DNA from: Conidiobolus incongruus B7586
Taxonomy: Eukaryota > Entomophthoromycota > Entomophthoromycetes > Entomophthorales > Conidiobolaceae
DNA length: 19,393 bases
Direction: 5' to 3'
Assembly (NCBI GenBank): GCA_000697335.1
Contig: JNEM01014720.1
Coordinates: 1-19,393 of the forward strand
The notes beneath the pieces were generated by a model. It was given only the letters and a program-made list of their open reading frames with translations. It was not told the DNA's origin and did not search any database. Position 1 is the first letter of the stretch; each line of letters opens with the position of its first letter. The translations under genes were made by a program, and so were the position numbers. Shown piece by piece: positions 1 to 10,930 of the stretch.

Positions 1-640
1 TTATCTTAATTTTATTTATTTCAAATGATTTTACTTTAGGGAAATATAATATTAAATAATTAAAAATTCATCAATATAGTAATTTATTGTGAAAATCTTG
101 CTTTTTGGTGTTATTTGATTAAATTAAATTATATTTTTATTACTCTATTTCTTTATAACTTTTATTAAATAATAAATTATTTATTTTGTATTGATATTTA
201 TTAATCTAAACTAGAATATCCTTATTAATATTTTACGATTATAATTAATATTAGAATACCTTGATAATTATTTATTTAAAATGAACAAATATTTTTGAAT
301 ATATTTTGAATTTTAATAACATATAAAGAATAATATTAAAGTTAATTTTTAAGATTTTATTAAAAGTTAAATTATCTTTTTTAGCTTCAAAATATCTAAC
401 TTAGAAATAAATATTTGATTCAAAAAATATAAAATTTTATAGGTTACTTAAAATATTTAATATATAATATTGCTTTTATTGTTAAGTCTTACTAATACTC
501 AAATAAATCATTTATGATAATTATTGTTTAAATTATAAAAGATTAAATTTAATAATTAACTTTTAAAACTAAATTATTTGATACGAAAAACAATATATAA
601 ATATAGTTTAAAGTTTTTTACTCTCTTATCTATTATTTAT
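1..640 (+). repeat. Dispersed AT-rich repeat, copy 1 (runs off left edge)
   Basis: Non-coding, extremely AT-rich. It aligns in the same order and orientation with about 10330-10930, and its inner part aligns with the reverse complement of about 19080-19393. Shared landmarks with copy 2 include the stretch aatttattgt (89-98 here), a shared taaattatttatttt (about 172-186), and a GATAATTATTGTTTAA-like block near 517. Shared with copy 3 are TTTTTTAG followed about 18 nt later by TTAGAAATAA (near 378-410). I judge identity by eye at roughly two thirds, so the copies are old. There is no open frame, no recognisable terminal repeat, and the left end is outside the window. The family is not recognised. 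Confidence 0.6.
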
Positions 641-1135
641 TTATTTTTTTCTGTATATTATTATATAAATAATAAAGCTTTCATTTCTCTAATTTTGTGG
701 TAATAATAATTTAAATTTTAGAAATAAATCAGTTATTTTCATTTTGATATAGAAAACAGAACAAATAATTTAATCGCAAAAAATTGCATTAATATAAACT
801 ACACATTTTCTTATTAAAAAAGCCTTTAGATACTAGTTTATGAAATATATTTATCAAGGAGAAATTATATTTCAAGAGTTAATATTAACCTGTGATTTTA
901 CAACTGTATTTAAAAAGATGATTACATAAATAGTAGGAATAGCGATAGCTAATACAAGTGATAATAGATGTTTGGTGAGAAAATTACCAAATTTAATCAA
1001 TATCATTATTGATACAAAAAAAACAGTAATAGACTCAAATTTTTTATAAAAAATTATTCAAAAATAGATTAATAAAATATACCTCATTTTATATAATGGA
1101 AATAATAATATATGCATAAATAAAAATTCAATTTC

Positions 1136-1155
1136 ATATATATATATATATATAT
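1136..1155. repeat. (AT)n microsatellite, 20 bp
   Basis: Uninterrupted alternating A and T for 20 bp inside intergenic DNA. Confidence 0.95.
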
Positions 1156-1348
1156 CAATATTCTTAACAAATAATATTTATTATTCTAAAAATATTTATC
1201 TCAAAAATAAAATTATTATAGAATGAATTTATAAAATAAACATAAATCTCGTTATAGATAATTGATGATTAAGTATAATATCAATAGAATCTCTAGATTG
1301 TATAATAAATACATGAATTGCAAAATATTAAAAGTTTTATATACCCGA

Positions 1349-1482
1349 TTCAATGTTTGCTGTAAAATGATATCAAATTGGAATAATTCAGGTACTTCAT
1401 CATTATGTTAGTATTTGAATAATACTAAACCCATTAAATTTGTAGTCAAATTATAAATAGAATATCATTTTCAAACATTGAA
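1349..1482. repeat. Imperfect inverted repeat, 134 bp overall
   Basis: The left arm 1349-1373 reads ttcaatgtttg, then ctgt, then aaaatgatat. The right arm 1462-1482 is the reverse complement of the same two blocks without the four-base insert, so 21 positions pair. The arms enclose about 88 bp of non-coding sequence. It could be a long-stem hairpin or a small remnant with terminal inverted repeats. I see no clear target-site duplication outside the arms. Confidence 0.6.
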
Positions 1483-1957
1483 AAAAATAATGAATATCGA
1501 TAAATAATATATAGAATTAAATTAATAAAGCCGAATATTAATGTTTTTATAAATTAATATCATTCTGAAAATTCTAAAAAACAACATTGATTATTAGATA
1601 GAATACGATTTGAAAAATAAAATGAGATTTAATTTGTTATATTATTTAGTTTTCAAAATTCAAAACTAATTCATTTCTAAATGAAAAATTTTATTGAATC
1701 ATAATTTTATTGCTTATTTTTCTACATATATCAAAATTAAAATTTAGATTAAAGTTTCATTTGAAGGAAATAGTTAGTATTCATATTCTTTATTATATCA
1801 AATATAATCCTTTATTTAACTAATATTAAAAGATTAGTTGATATAGATTAATTATTCAAAATAATTTAATTAAATTGATCAGTAAATGATTTAAACTTAA
1901 GCCCATAGTAATAAAGTTTATTAAGTATATTTTAATCTTTATAGTGAATTGATATTT

Positions 1958-1961
<4 letters not shown>

Positions 1962-2000
<39 letters not shown>
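1962..2000. repeat. (AT)n microsatellite, 39 bp
   Basis: A perfect alternating AT tract of about 39 bp, the longest simple repeat in the window, in the intergenic region downstream of the acyl-CoA ligase gene. Confidence 0.95.
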
Positions 2001-2004
<4 letters not shown>

Positions 2005-2336
2005 AATCTTAAAAAAGTTTTAATTGATTGATAATAAGTATATATTATATTATTCTTTTTTCAATAATTAATTATATTAAAAAATATAATAATTAATAAT
2101 AAATTATTTTAAGTTGGTATTGATATAATTTGATATGTTAATCAGATTTAAATAATATTAATTTTTTAAAATAACACTAATTTACTTCTTATATTCAACA
2201 CCTTAAAACTGATTTCATAAATTGTTCAAGTAATATACAAGACACTTTGATTAATTTACTAATTTAAGTTTGTCAATGGATATTTATTAGTTTTTTGATT
2301 GATAGCTTTGTATATAAAGAAAACCTGATAATACTG

Positions 2337-4522
2337 TTAAAGCATTGAAAGATTTTTACAAGTATTAGAGGGATTATACAGAGTTTGAACTATTGACTTG
2401 TAATATTCCTTCATTTTGGGACGACAAATTTTAGATCTAAAAAATTAATATTAAATATTTAAATATTCTAAAATTAAATACTAATTACGTTGGTGTTAAT
2501 AGTCCTCTTTCAATCGAGAAAGGTTCGGGTTCTAAGTATAAATTAGTAGGAATTTCAAATCTAAAGATTATAATTAATATTATATTATAAGAATTAAATT
2601 TAAATTACTTTGCAATATTTTCTTCATTGCATATTTTTCTAATATCTTCCAACAGTGCCTTTTTAACCAAATCATCAGAACAAGCAGAGTTAATGCACTT
2701 AAATTGACAATCTGGGAATTTCTGTTGATACCATTGCTTAAACATGGTAGGATCTGGAACAACAACACTGACTGTCGAACTCTCAGTTGATATACCAGTT
2801 AACCAAGCCATTTGGATAGCTGGATGATTTATCATAAGATTTTCAATCCGTTCAGGTGTTATGAACTCTCCTTGACTAAGTTTGAAGAAACTAGATTTTC
2901 GATCAATAATGGAGATTAATCCTTGATCATTTATACAACAGATATCTCCAGATTTAAAGAAACCGTTAGGATCAATCGCTTCTGAAGTTTTTTCATCATC
3001 TCTGTAGTATCCTTTGAAGATATTATCACCACGAATTAGAAGTTCACCTCTGGGATATGGCTTATCTGTCACCAAATAATTCATCTCAGGAACGCTCACC
3101 AGTTTTACTTCGTTATGACCCAAAGGCGCTCCAACATTGTCGTAAGAGTTTTCGAAAATTGGACCAGAGCTCACTAATCCACATGTTTCTGAACACCCAT
3201 ATCCTTCCCAAACTGGTACTGAAAAAACCAATCTCAAAAATTTTATAATATGTTTAGAAAGTGGAGCACTTCCGCTAGAAATATAATGAATGTTACCTCC
3301 CAATATATTATTTAATTTATTGAAAAGGAGGGGATTCCATATAGGATGATATTTTGCTCCTGTCTTAATATAAAGGTCGTGTTTAGCTTTGTAACCCATT
3401 TTGAATAATGTACCAATGAGACCTTTCTCATAGATTGTTTTTGCTAAAATACCCTCATGAATTTTGTTTAATAACCTGGGGACTGATGAAAATACAGTGG
3501 GTTTAAATGCTTTCGCATCATCTAGAATCTTGGTAATATTTCCACAGTAAAACCCAATGCGACCACCTAGTGCTAAAATACTGTATTGGAGTAAGCGTTC
3601 ATAACAGTGGGATAATGGCATGTAAGAGAGGTGATCATAGGTAGGAATCTTTAATGGTTTTATATACTCTAATAAGATGGGGTTACCAATAACATATCCT
3701 TTATGAGTTAACATTACACCCTTGGGAGTCCCAGTGGTACCAGAAGTGTAACAAATGGTAAGTAAGTCATCTATCTTGGGTAAATGATGAGGATAGCTGT
3801 GTAACATCCCCAGTTCCAAGAGCTGATTAAAATCCAATAACTTGAATTTTCCAACTGATTTATTCCAGTTTACGATCACTGAAGAAATAGTACCAATTTG
3901 ACTAGAATCGCTTAAAGAATCCATACTAACAATAATTTTGAGATGATTTAACTTGTCAGCTATAGATAAAATAAAAGGGATCTTGTCTTTTGAAGTCACA
4001 AGAATAGGTGATTTCGTATGATTTAAAATGTACACACAGGGTTCAGGCCCAAAAGTATCAAATAAACCGACAGTCACAAAACTGTGGTAGCTGGAAGCTA
4101 GATCGGCAATCCACCATTCTGGTCTGTTGATTGAGAATAAAGAAATTGAGGTAAAATCCTCTCTAAATAAATTTTCAGATTCAACTAGGTGGTAGAGACC
4201 TGAAGCAGCTTTTAATACTCGCTGATGTGTTTGGGAATACGTTAAATATTCATATTGACCATAGGATTTAGTAGCTGAATTAAACTGTCTTCTTCCTAAA
4301 TAATAGTTATCTGGAAATTTGGTTACAGCTACAAACAACAATATGAGTTTACAAAAAATGTGATTGCATAATTTTATAATTACCTTGTTCAAATAATTCT
4401 GGAATTGTTTGTGGTGCAGATAATGGAATCTGAAATAAATGATCCAAATAATCAACATTCCTAAATATTCCAGTTTCGTTATTATTTTTTGGCTCTGTGA
4501 CTTGTTTAGCATAAATCTTCAT
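2337..4522 (-). CDS. Long-chain fatty acyl-CoA synthetase (ACSL/Faa family), 4 exons
   Basis: Activates long-chain fatty acids to acyl-CoA via an acyl-AMP intermediate (family knowledge). Exons on the minus strand are 4522-4384, 4328-2609, 2560-2489 and 2436-2337. Introns are 55, 48 and 52 nt, all GTAATT...TAG. The spliced product is 676 aa, normal for the family. Visible motifs: P-loop YTSGTTGTPKGV at about 240-251, WEGYGCSE near 420, SGD at about 507-509 and IDRKS at about 521-525 for nucleotide binding, and the A8 segment KLSQGEFITPERIEN near 529-543. The C-terminal catalytic-lysine motif LTPTSK (Lys about 646) depends on joining exons 3 and 4. Reading exon 2 on to its stop at 2605 gives a shorter protein lacking that lysine. 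The start is the ATG at 4522. The join after residue 46 gives PELFEQ-AVTKFPDNYYLG, a sensible family N-terminus. The usual Phe before the catalytic Lys is Ser here. No signal peptide or membrane segment is evident, and the C-terminus is not a peroxisomal SKL type. Its decayed paralogue lies upstream in the same orientation. Confidence 0.96.
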
Positions 4523-6574
4523 ATTTAACAATAATTTGAATCAATAATTGTTTAATATTTTCGACAATTAATAATAGTAATTTATCAATATTTTTTTATT
4601 TATTTTGACGGTTATTAAGGGTATTTATAGCGAATTAAATCCCGTTTATTTTCACCTTAATAGAAATATATACGATTTAATAATTATATTCTATTTAAGT
4701 AAATAGTGAAAACTTGAAATAATATCAAATATTATTTAATTCCAAATTATTACATTAATTTTTATCCAATTACAGTAAAAATCTTTTTTTGGAAATTTAA
4801 ATAAAAGATAATAGTAAAATATTGTTAAGTTATAATATCTTCAAAAAATAAATTTATTGGATTAAAATTAGGAAAAAAAAAGATGGGAATATAGTGTATC
4901 ATTTGATATATTTTCAATAATATGGACTCCATTTATGATCAATGCTGGATAAGTTTGCTCTAAAATAAATAAATATTTTACCCGCTAAAATTAAATCCAT
5001 TAATTAATTTTCAATTTTGTATTTCAGATGTAATTTATATTATTATTATTACATAGTTTAATCTCTGCCATAATATCTATTATTGTAAATTTTAATATCT
5101 ATTTTTTTAATTTTATACTGAAAATAAACATTATGCATACAATCAACTTCTAATATTGGAGAGTTTTAATTAAAATATTTGATATTACTATCATTTCTCA
5201 ATTTAGAATTTTATAAAATTTTACAAATATTATTCATATACAAGTCATCCTATCAAATATTAAATGATACTCTTATTGATTTAAATTGATTCCATTTATT
5301 ATCATTATAATAAAATGGAGCGAGAGTAATTTATTATCGTTTATCAGTCACGATACTCTCAGAAATATCTATACAATTGAATATAACTTATATTTCGATT
5401 ATATAGCCATTTTAAAACTTTATCTTAAATTGAATAGACAAAATTGATAATTGAGGCAATAATAACTGTTAAATTAATGTCTACACATTTGGTAATATTT
5501 ACATGATATACAACAAAACCAATTCTTCTATTTGTTTAAAGAATTAATTTCTGAGATAACATATCAAATCTGCTTTTGACTTTGTTCAAAAGATTAAAGA
5601 GAAGGCCATTATTTTTCTTGAGAGGAATATAATATTGTACATAAATAAATTATTACAATTTGAACTCTTAATTTTAGTTTTATCAACAATTTGAATTAAT
5701 TCTCAATTAATTTTGAATTATTTATTTTTCTTTTTCAACTTTATAATAATATATTATTTATATCTGAATTTAGAATTAATATTAGAAAAGAATGAAATTT
5801 GAATGATTGTTTTTAATTTGACCTAAAAATAAAATATTAAAATAAAGAGAGTTATTACCAAGAAATCATTCGGGTAGCATTAGGATAATTTCTGAACTTA
5901 TCCAGAATTAGCATGATAATGAATGATTCAAAATATATAATATCATATTATATATACTTTGGATTATTCTTATATAAATATTTGTCAAGCCAATATAAAT
6001 TGTCTATATATAACTTTGGAATTTAAGAGCTAATGCTTGGATAATTACTGACAATTTCAAAAATAAATTATAAAAATAATCACTATATTTAAACTCTGTT
6101 TTTATTTAATATTAATCAAAATATCTTTTTTTAATAATGTTATTAAACAAATATTAAATAATAGTATGAAAATTTTTTTATGAAATATAAATTAAATTTT
6201 TATAATAATAGAATGGATTGAAAATAAATATAGATTTAAAATTCTAAATCTTTGGTAAATATATCGAAACATCTGATGAGCTATAGATTTTGAATAGTTT
6301 GCTTTTAATAATCTTATGAATTAGGGCTTCTTGTTTTCAATAAAAAATTATAGTTGATCAAAATATCATTAGATTAGGTGTTTATCTAGTCTGACGTTGA
6401 TACCATAATCCTTTTACAGTTGATAAAAATTTGTGTTATAAACGTAAATTATATGCAATTTCAAAATTAAATGAAATTATCAGTTAATATTAAAAATATA
6501 TATTTAATTACCTTTCTTATTCTGATATCAAGGAACATTTTTTCGAATTTCTAATAATAATTATTTTTTAATTA
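4523..6574. other. Intergenic spacer between acyl-CoA ligase gene and its pseudogene
   Basis: About 2 kb of AT-rich DNA. I see no coding trace, tRNA or recognisable repeat in it. The part next to 4523 must hold the ligase promoter, but no distinctive element stands out against the AT background. Confidence 0.55.
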
Positions 6575-7694
6575 ATTTGACTGAACATGCTGAGGTAATG
6601 AACTTAAACTCGTTATTTGTGGCCTTATATTAATACCAGTACTTTAGCATTTCAAAATCTGAAACCATAATACTAACTGTTGAACTTTGGGTCGAAATTG
6701 CAATTGACCAAGCCATTTGAATGACTGGATGTTTTATAATATCTTATTCGGCAAGCTCGGTTGTGACGAGCCCTTCCTGGCTAAGCTCGGAAATGCCTGA
6801 TTTACGACTGATAATGGAGTTAAATTATTAGTGGTTGATGTAACGAACATCTCCGGATTTGTAGAAACCGTGTAAGTCTATAACCTCCAAAAACTTGCCA
6901 GTTCCTGAGAGTACCCTTTGTAAACATTACAACCGGGAATCAAGAGCTTAACCTGTGATGAGGATTATTGACTAAAATATAATTTATCTCCAGTACACCC
7001 ACCAACTTCACTTCGTTGAAACTCAAAGGAGCGCCGACATTGCGATAATAGCTGTTGAAGAGCGGAGCAACACTGGTCAATGAACAAGTTTCCGAAGATC
7101 CACGCTCCTCGAAACTGGGACTGAGAAAGCAGTTCTCAAGAATTTTAGAGCTTCTTTAGATAGTAGTGCATTCTCGCTCGAAATATAACATATTTAACCG
7201 CCAAAAATGTCTTTTAGTTTGTTGAATATAATGGGATTCCTTACAGAACGATAATTAGAACCTGGCTTGATGTAGATATCCTGTTTGGCTTTGTATTCCA
7301 TTTTGAATAGTGTGCCAACGAGATATTTGGCATAGATAGTTTTGGAAGCAACACCATTGTAACTTCAATTGGGTAATCTGGAAATTAATGTAAATATAGC
7401 AAATTTAAATGCTTAAATATCTGCTAGAAGTTTAGTGACGTTGCAGTAGTAGAATCCAGTGCGACCACCTATCGTCATCAGCCCATACTAGTTAAGGCGC
7501 TCATAGCAATGTGTAGTAGCATGTTCGGTAGATGAACTACTTCATCAGCAGTTAAAGGATTTGAATATTGAATCATAATTCAATTTAGAGCAATTGACGT
7601 TCTGTAGAGTAGCATCACTTCTGTTAGTGTGCCTGTGGTACCAGAAATATAACAAATAGTAAGCAAATCGTCTATCTTGGGAGAGTGACGAATA

Positions 7695-7930
7695 TAGCTG
7701 TGTAACATCCCCAGTTCCAAGAGCTGATCAAAATCCAATAACTTGAATTTTCCAACTGATTTATTCCAGTTTACGATCACTGAAGAAATAGTACCAATTT
7801 GACTAGAATCACTTAAAGACTCCATACTAACAATAATTTTGAGATGATTTAACTTGTCAGCTATAGATAAAATAAAAGGAATCTTGTCTTTTGAAGTTAC
7901 AAGAATAGGTGATTTCGTATGATTTAAAAT
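7695..7930 (-). repeat. High-identity tract shared with acyl-CoA ligase gene (3794-4029)
   Basis: By direct base-by-base comparison, this 236-base stretch differs from 3794-4029 at only five positions, including synonymous ones, and has no gaps. The abrupt fall in identity on the 7600 side and the stepwise fall on the 7990 side are much sharper than protein constraint would give. I infer gene conversion or a later patch exchange. Confidence 0.9.
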
Positions 7931-8085
7931 ATACCTACAGGGTTCAGGTTCAAAAGTATCAAATAAGCCAATAGTCACAAAACTATAGTAGTTAGAAGCC
8001 AAATCAATAATCATCCATTCTGGTCTGTTGATTGCAAATATAAAAACCAAGGTAAAAATCTTCTCCAAACAAGTTATGAGATGCT

Positions 8086-8172
8086 ACTAGGTGGTAGAGA
8101 CCTGAAGCAGCTTTTAATACTCGCTGATGTGTTTGGGAATACGTTAAATATTCATATTGACCATAGGATTTA
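8086..8172 (-). repeat. 87-bp perfect identity with acyl-CoA ligase gene (4184-4270)
   Basis: All 87 bases match 4184-4270. On the 5' side the match ends at once in the diverged sequence around 8040-8085. On the other side it breaks off at 8173 into clearly different sequence. This is a second, separate conversion-like tract in the same pseudogene. Confidence 0.95.
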
Positions 8173-8549
8173 ATAATTGGATTAAACTGTATTGAATTAC
8201 AGTTCTTTTTAGTTTATTACAGCGACAAAGAGCAATTTCAGAATACAACTTTATTATTTATTTTGAGATATATTCTGTTCCAATAACTGTTTACCTTGAG
8301 ATTCTGAAGGAGGTATTCCAATTTAATAATCCAATTAAACAACACTTTTAAAAATTCCAGTCTGGTTATTAATTTTTAATTTTATTACTTGTTTTTCGTA
8401 AATTTGTATTTTTTCAAAATTTTAATTTATTAATTACCATACAAAATGCAAAGTGGATTGGGAAATATTTATTGTCTCAACTTTGAAATCTCAACATGTT
8501 TCTTTGTATTCACATCCAAAATTCTTTTAGAATGAGTAGAGTTGCATAA

Positions 8550-8687
8550 TTCTCCCTAATACTCCTACGACACATAAAGCACCCACTTCATACACTCTCT
8601 CAACAGGACTGTCCTCTTCTACTACTTATCACATCCTTTTATACTCCCTATTAAACTACCATCTATTCCTAATTAACCATATATATC
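8550..8687 (+). promoter_or_regulatory. C/T-rich, G-poor tract ahead of an 81-codon ORF
   Basis: In 8581-8700 I count about 37 C against 4 G on the plus strand, a strand asymmetry unlike anything else in the window. Pyrimidine-rich tracts just upstream of start codons are common in fungal core promoters and 5' leaders (general knowledge), and the tract ends at the ATG at 8688. That makes it a candidate leader. It could equally be a simple-sequence remnant or the antisense of a decayed G-rich sequence. Confidence 0.3.
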
Positions 8688-8933
8688 ATGAATACTCAAA
8701 AAAAGATTCATAATCTAGCATTAATAACCATTCATCAGCGACCGTTCGAACCAACTCTCACGCAACTATTCGTTGCCCAAGTTGTCCTATACTCGCCTCT
8801 GATCGTCAGCAACTTAATTCAGATCATTATGGCTCGGATGTTCCAATGCGCCACCAATGCACTATTCTCTGATCTACTAACTGCAACAATTTCAATAAAT
8901 CTCTCTATTTCAATGTTATTCTGTGAATTGTAA
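8688..8933 (+). CDS. Hypothetical 81-aa ORF, possibly membrane-associated
   Basis: An uninterrupted plus-strand frame from ATG to TAA, in DNA noticeably richer in GC than its surroundings. The product is not recognised. It is hydrophobic in two stretches, roughly residues 27-47 (LFVAQVVLYSPLIVSNLIQI) and 60-79, which could be two membrane helices. In favour of a gene are the local composition and the C/T-rich stretch upstream. Against it are the small size, the lack of any family match, and the fact that minus-strand frames here also give coding-looking fragments, so the stretch may be a relic of something else. Confidence 0.25.
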   Translation: MNTQKKIHNLALITIHQRPFEPTLTQLFVAQVVLYSPLIVSNLIQIIMARMFQCATNALFSDLLTATISINLSISMLFCEL

Positions 8934-10329
8934 AATTTATTATGTTGATTAAAGCCTATATATATAAGTTATAGTATGATTAAGTAATGCAAATATATTA
9001 TTCAAATAGGATAAAGTAAACCCTTTTATATTATACTTTTAAATTGACTAAATTCTATAATAAATTAAACAAATTTAAAATAGTTCATTTAACATTAATT
9101 AGTTTTTTATACTTGTACATAAATTTAGTATTTTATAGTAAATATATTTGATAATAGTTAAAAAAATATATGATTGCAATATTGAGCTTTTTATAGAATT
9201 CAAAAATTGATTTATTAAATTATTTTATCAAGATAATATAATAGAGGATTAAATTAGTATACCATTATATTGAAAATATATTTTCGTTTAAATATAATCA
9301 ATTGTAATATGAATTTATAACTAATCTATAAAGAAACTTATTTCAATTTTTGAATATATAGCTATTAATTAGAAATCTGATTATAATAAGTTGATCACAT
9401 TTTAAGCTAGTAAATGTTACTCATTTCATTTAAATCATTTCTTGATATTGGAACCTTGGTAAGATTGTAAAGAACCCAATTGTAGTAACCAAATATTATA
9501 TCATTTATAATGAAAAGGAGAAATTACAGATGAGAAATTGCTCAAATTTCTTAAATTTGTAAATTTAAGTATTTGGATAGTTAATTATAGTAAAAGATAT
9601 CAAATAAAAGAAGTAAAAGATAGGTATAGTGCTATAATTAAAAGTAATTATAATGATTAGCTGAATAGTTCAAGATATAACCAATTATAAAAGAGAAAAA
9701 GTGATTCAACTTATTAATCAAATTGAATAAAATTTATATAATTAATTTTTATTACTTTTTAATTTAAATAATAGGAATTTTTTGCAATTGAAAAAAAATA
9801 AAGATTTTAATATATAAAAAGTACAAATAAATAAATAATATAAAATTATTAATTTCTTTTATTTCTAATAACTTTTTGCTATATTTTTAACAAAAATCTA
9901 ATATTTAAAAAATAATTCTTTTTATTAAAGACTAAAATTTGATATTTCACAAACCAATTAAATTTTCCTATAGAAATTTTTTTTCTTATAAGCTGGTTTT
10001 TTAATTTTTTAAAGCAATTATAATCACATAGGTTATAATCTAAAGAATATACTAAATGTAGTAGTTTTTTCCAGTTATTTTCAATTAGAAAGTTTTTTAC
10101 AACTTTAAATTTATATATTTTATAACTATTATGTAAATTAATAGGTTTTCTTAAATTATATTAAAAATACCAATTAGAAATAGTTTTATTAAAAAAGAAA
10201 TATAAAGTTTATTATTAATTAATTTTCCTTTAAAAACTAAATAAGAATAACATATACTATTATAATTTATTACAATAATTAACATTTGTTTATTAATAAA
10301 ATATTTATTTAAAAAAATTTATAAAAGGG
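8934..10329. other. Gene-free AT-rich region
   Basis: No coding trace on either strand. Composition drifts from moderately to extremely AT-rich towards 10330. The repeat copy that follows may begin somewhat left of 10330, because its counterpart is cut by the window edge. Confidence 0.55.
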
Positions 10330-10930
10330 GTTAATTTAACTTAATTTAACACTTTGATTTATGTTTTAGTAAAAAATTATACAAAAGAATTTAAGATTTA
10401 TTAATTATAATAATTTATTGTAAAAACTTTGGTTTTTAGTTATGCTTTAATAAATTTTATTTAGCAATAATTACTCTAGTTTTTTTAAGCTTTAGTTAAA
10501 TTATAAATTATTTATTTTATATTTTTATTAATTATAATTTAAGCTTTATTATATATAATATTAATGTAACTAATATTAAAATGTTTTAATAATTTTTTAG
10601 CTGAAATAAAAAGGTGCTTTTTAATATAATTTTTCACTTTATTAATAATTAAAAGAGTAATAGTTAAAATTAGTTTTTTAAATTTTAATAGGTTTTAGGT
10701 AATTTCTCTTTTAACTTTAAAATAATTTACTTAACAATAAATTATTAATTTAAATAATGTTTTATTATTAAAAGTTGTTTGTAAATTTTAAATGATTTTA
10801 AAGGGTTTATAGTTAAATTTTATTAATACTAAAATAAAAAACTTTTGATGGTTATTATTTAGTTTAAGCATAATTAAATTAAACAATTAATTTTAAAAAA
10901 TTAATTTTTTAATCAAAAAAATTATTATAT
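10330..10930 (+). repeat. Dispersed AT-rich repeat, copy 2
   Basis: Aligns collinearly with copy 1 at 1-640 (for example aatttattgt, aaattatttatttta and a GGTTATTATTTAGTTTAA block) and, inverted, with copy 3. The best match to copy 3 is the exact 16-mer actaaaataaaaaact (10828-10843), whose reverse complement lies near 19170. It has no reading frame and no visible terminal structure. Both ends are approximate. Confidence 0.65.

Larger units (their letters stand above)
641..2336. other. Gene-free AT-rich intergenic region
   Basis: No open frame or splice-linked coding trace is visible on either strand. It contains two AT microsatellites and one imperfect inverted repeat, listed separately. 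Its right end abuts the last exon of the acyl-CoA ligase gene, so the ligase 3' UTR and poly(A) signals should lie just below 2337. AT-rich hexamers are too common here to single one out. Confidence 0.6.
6575..8409 (-). pseudogene. Decayed acyl-CoA ligase paralogue
   Basis: Aligns along most of its length with the intact ligase gene at 2337-4522, same strand, about 3.9 kb away. Exon 1, the first intron and most of exon 2 can be followed. Counterparts of exons 3 and 4 are not convincingly present beyond about 6575, so that edge is approximate. It is dead. The position equivalent to the start codon reads ATA (8409-8407). Exon 1 holds in-frame stops. The first intron keeps its donor (8294) but the acceptor TAG is TCG (8225-8223). 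A single-base insertion near 8055 shifts the frame relative to the intact gene, and further stops lie through 6600-7500. The longest remaining open part (8068-7580) covers the region up to a damaged P-loop, YISGTTGTLTEV. Most of the sequence differs strongly from the parent, but two tracts (7695-7930 and 8086-8172) are nearly or fully identical to it. Confidence 0.94.

Noticed and set aside
3057-3248. 63-codon plus-strand ORF inside the acyl-CoA ligase
   Set aside because: Antisense shadow of the conserved ligase exon 2.
2605-4512. Single-exon reading of the acyl-CoA ligase, 635 residues from a start inside exon 1 out of frame
   Set aside because: Its first 61 residues come from the wrong frame of exon 1 and the first intron, and it ends just inside intron 2. 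The four-exon model fits the family at both ends.
5322-5360. Small inverted repeat gagagta ... tactctc
   Set aside because: Seven-base arms 25 bp apart are expected by chance in this much sequence.
8735-8760. tRNA B-box-like gttcgaacc
   Set aside because: There is no matching A-box, acceptor stem or cloverleaf on either strand.
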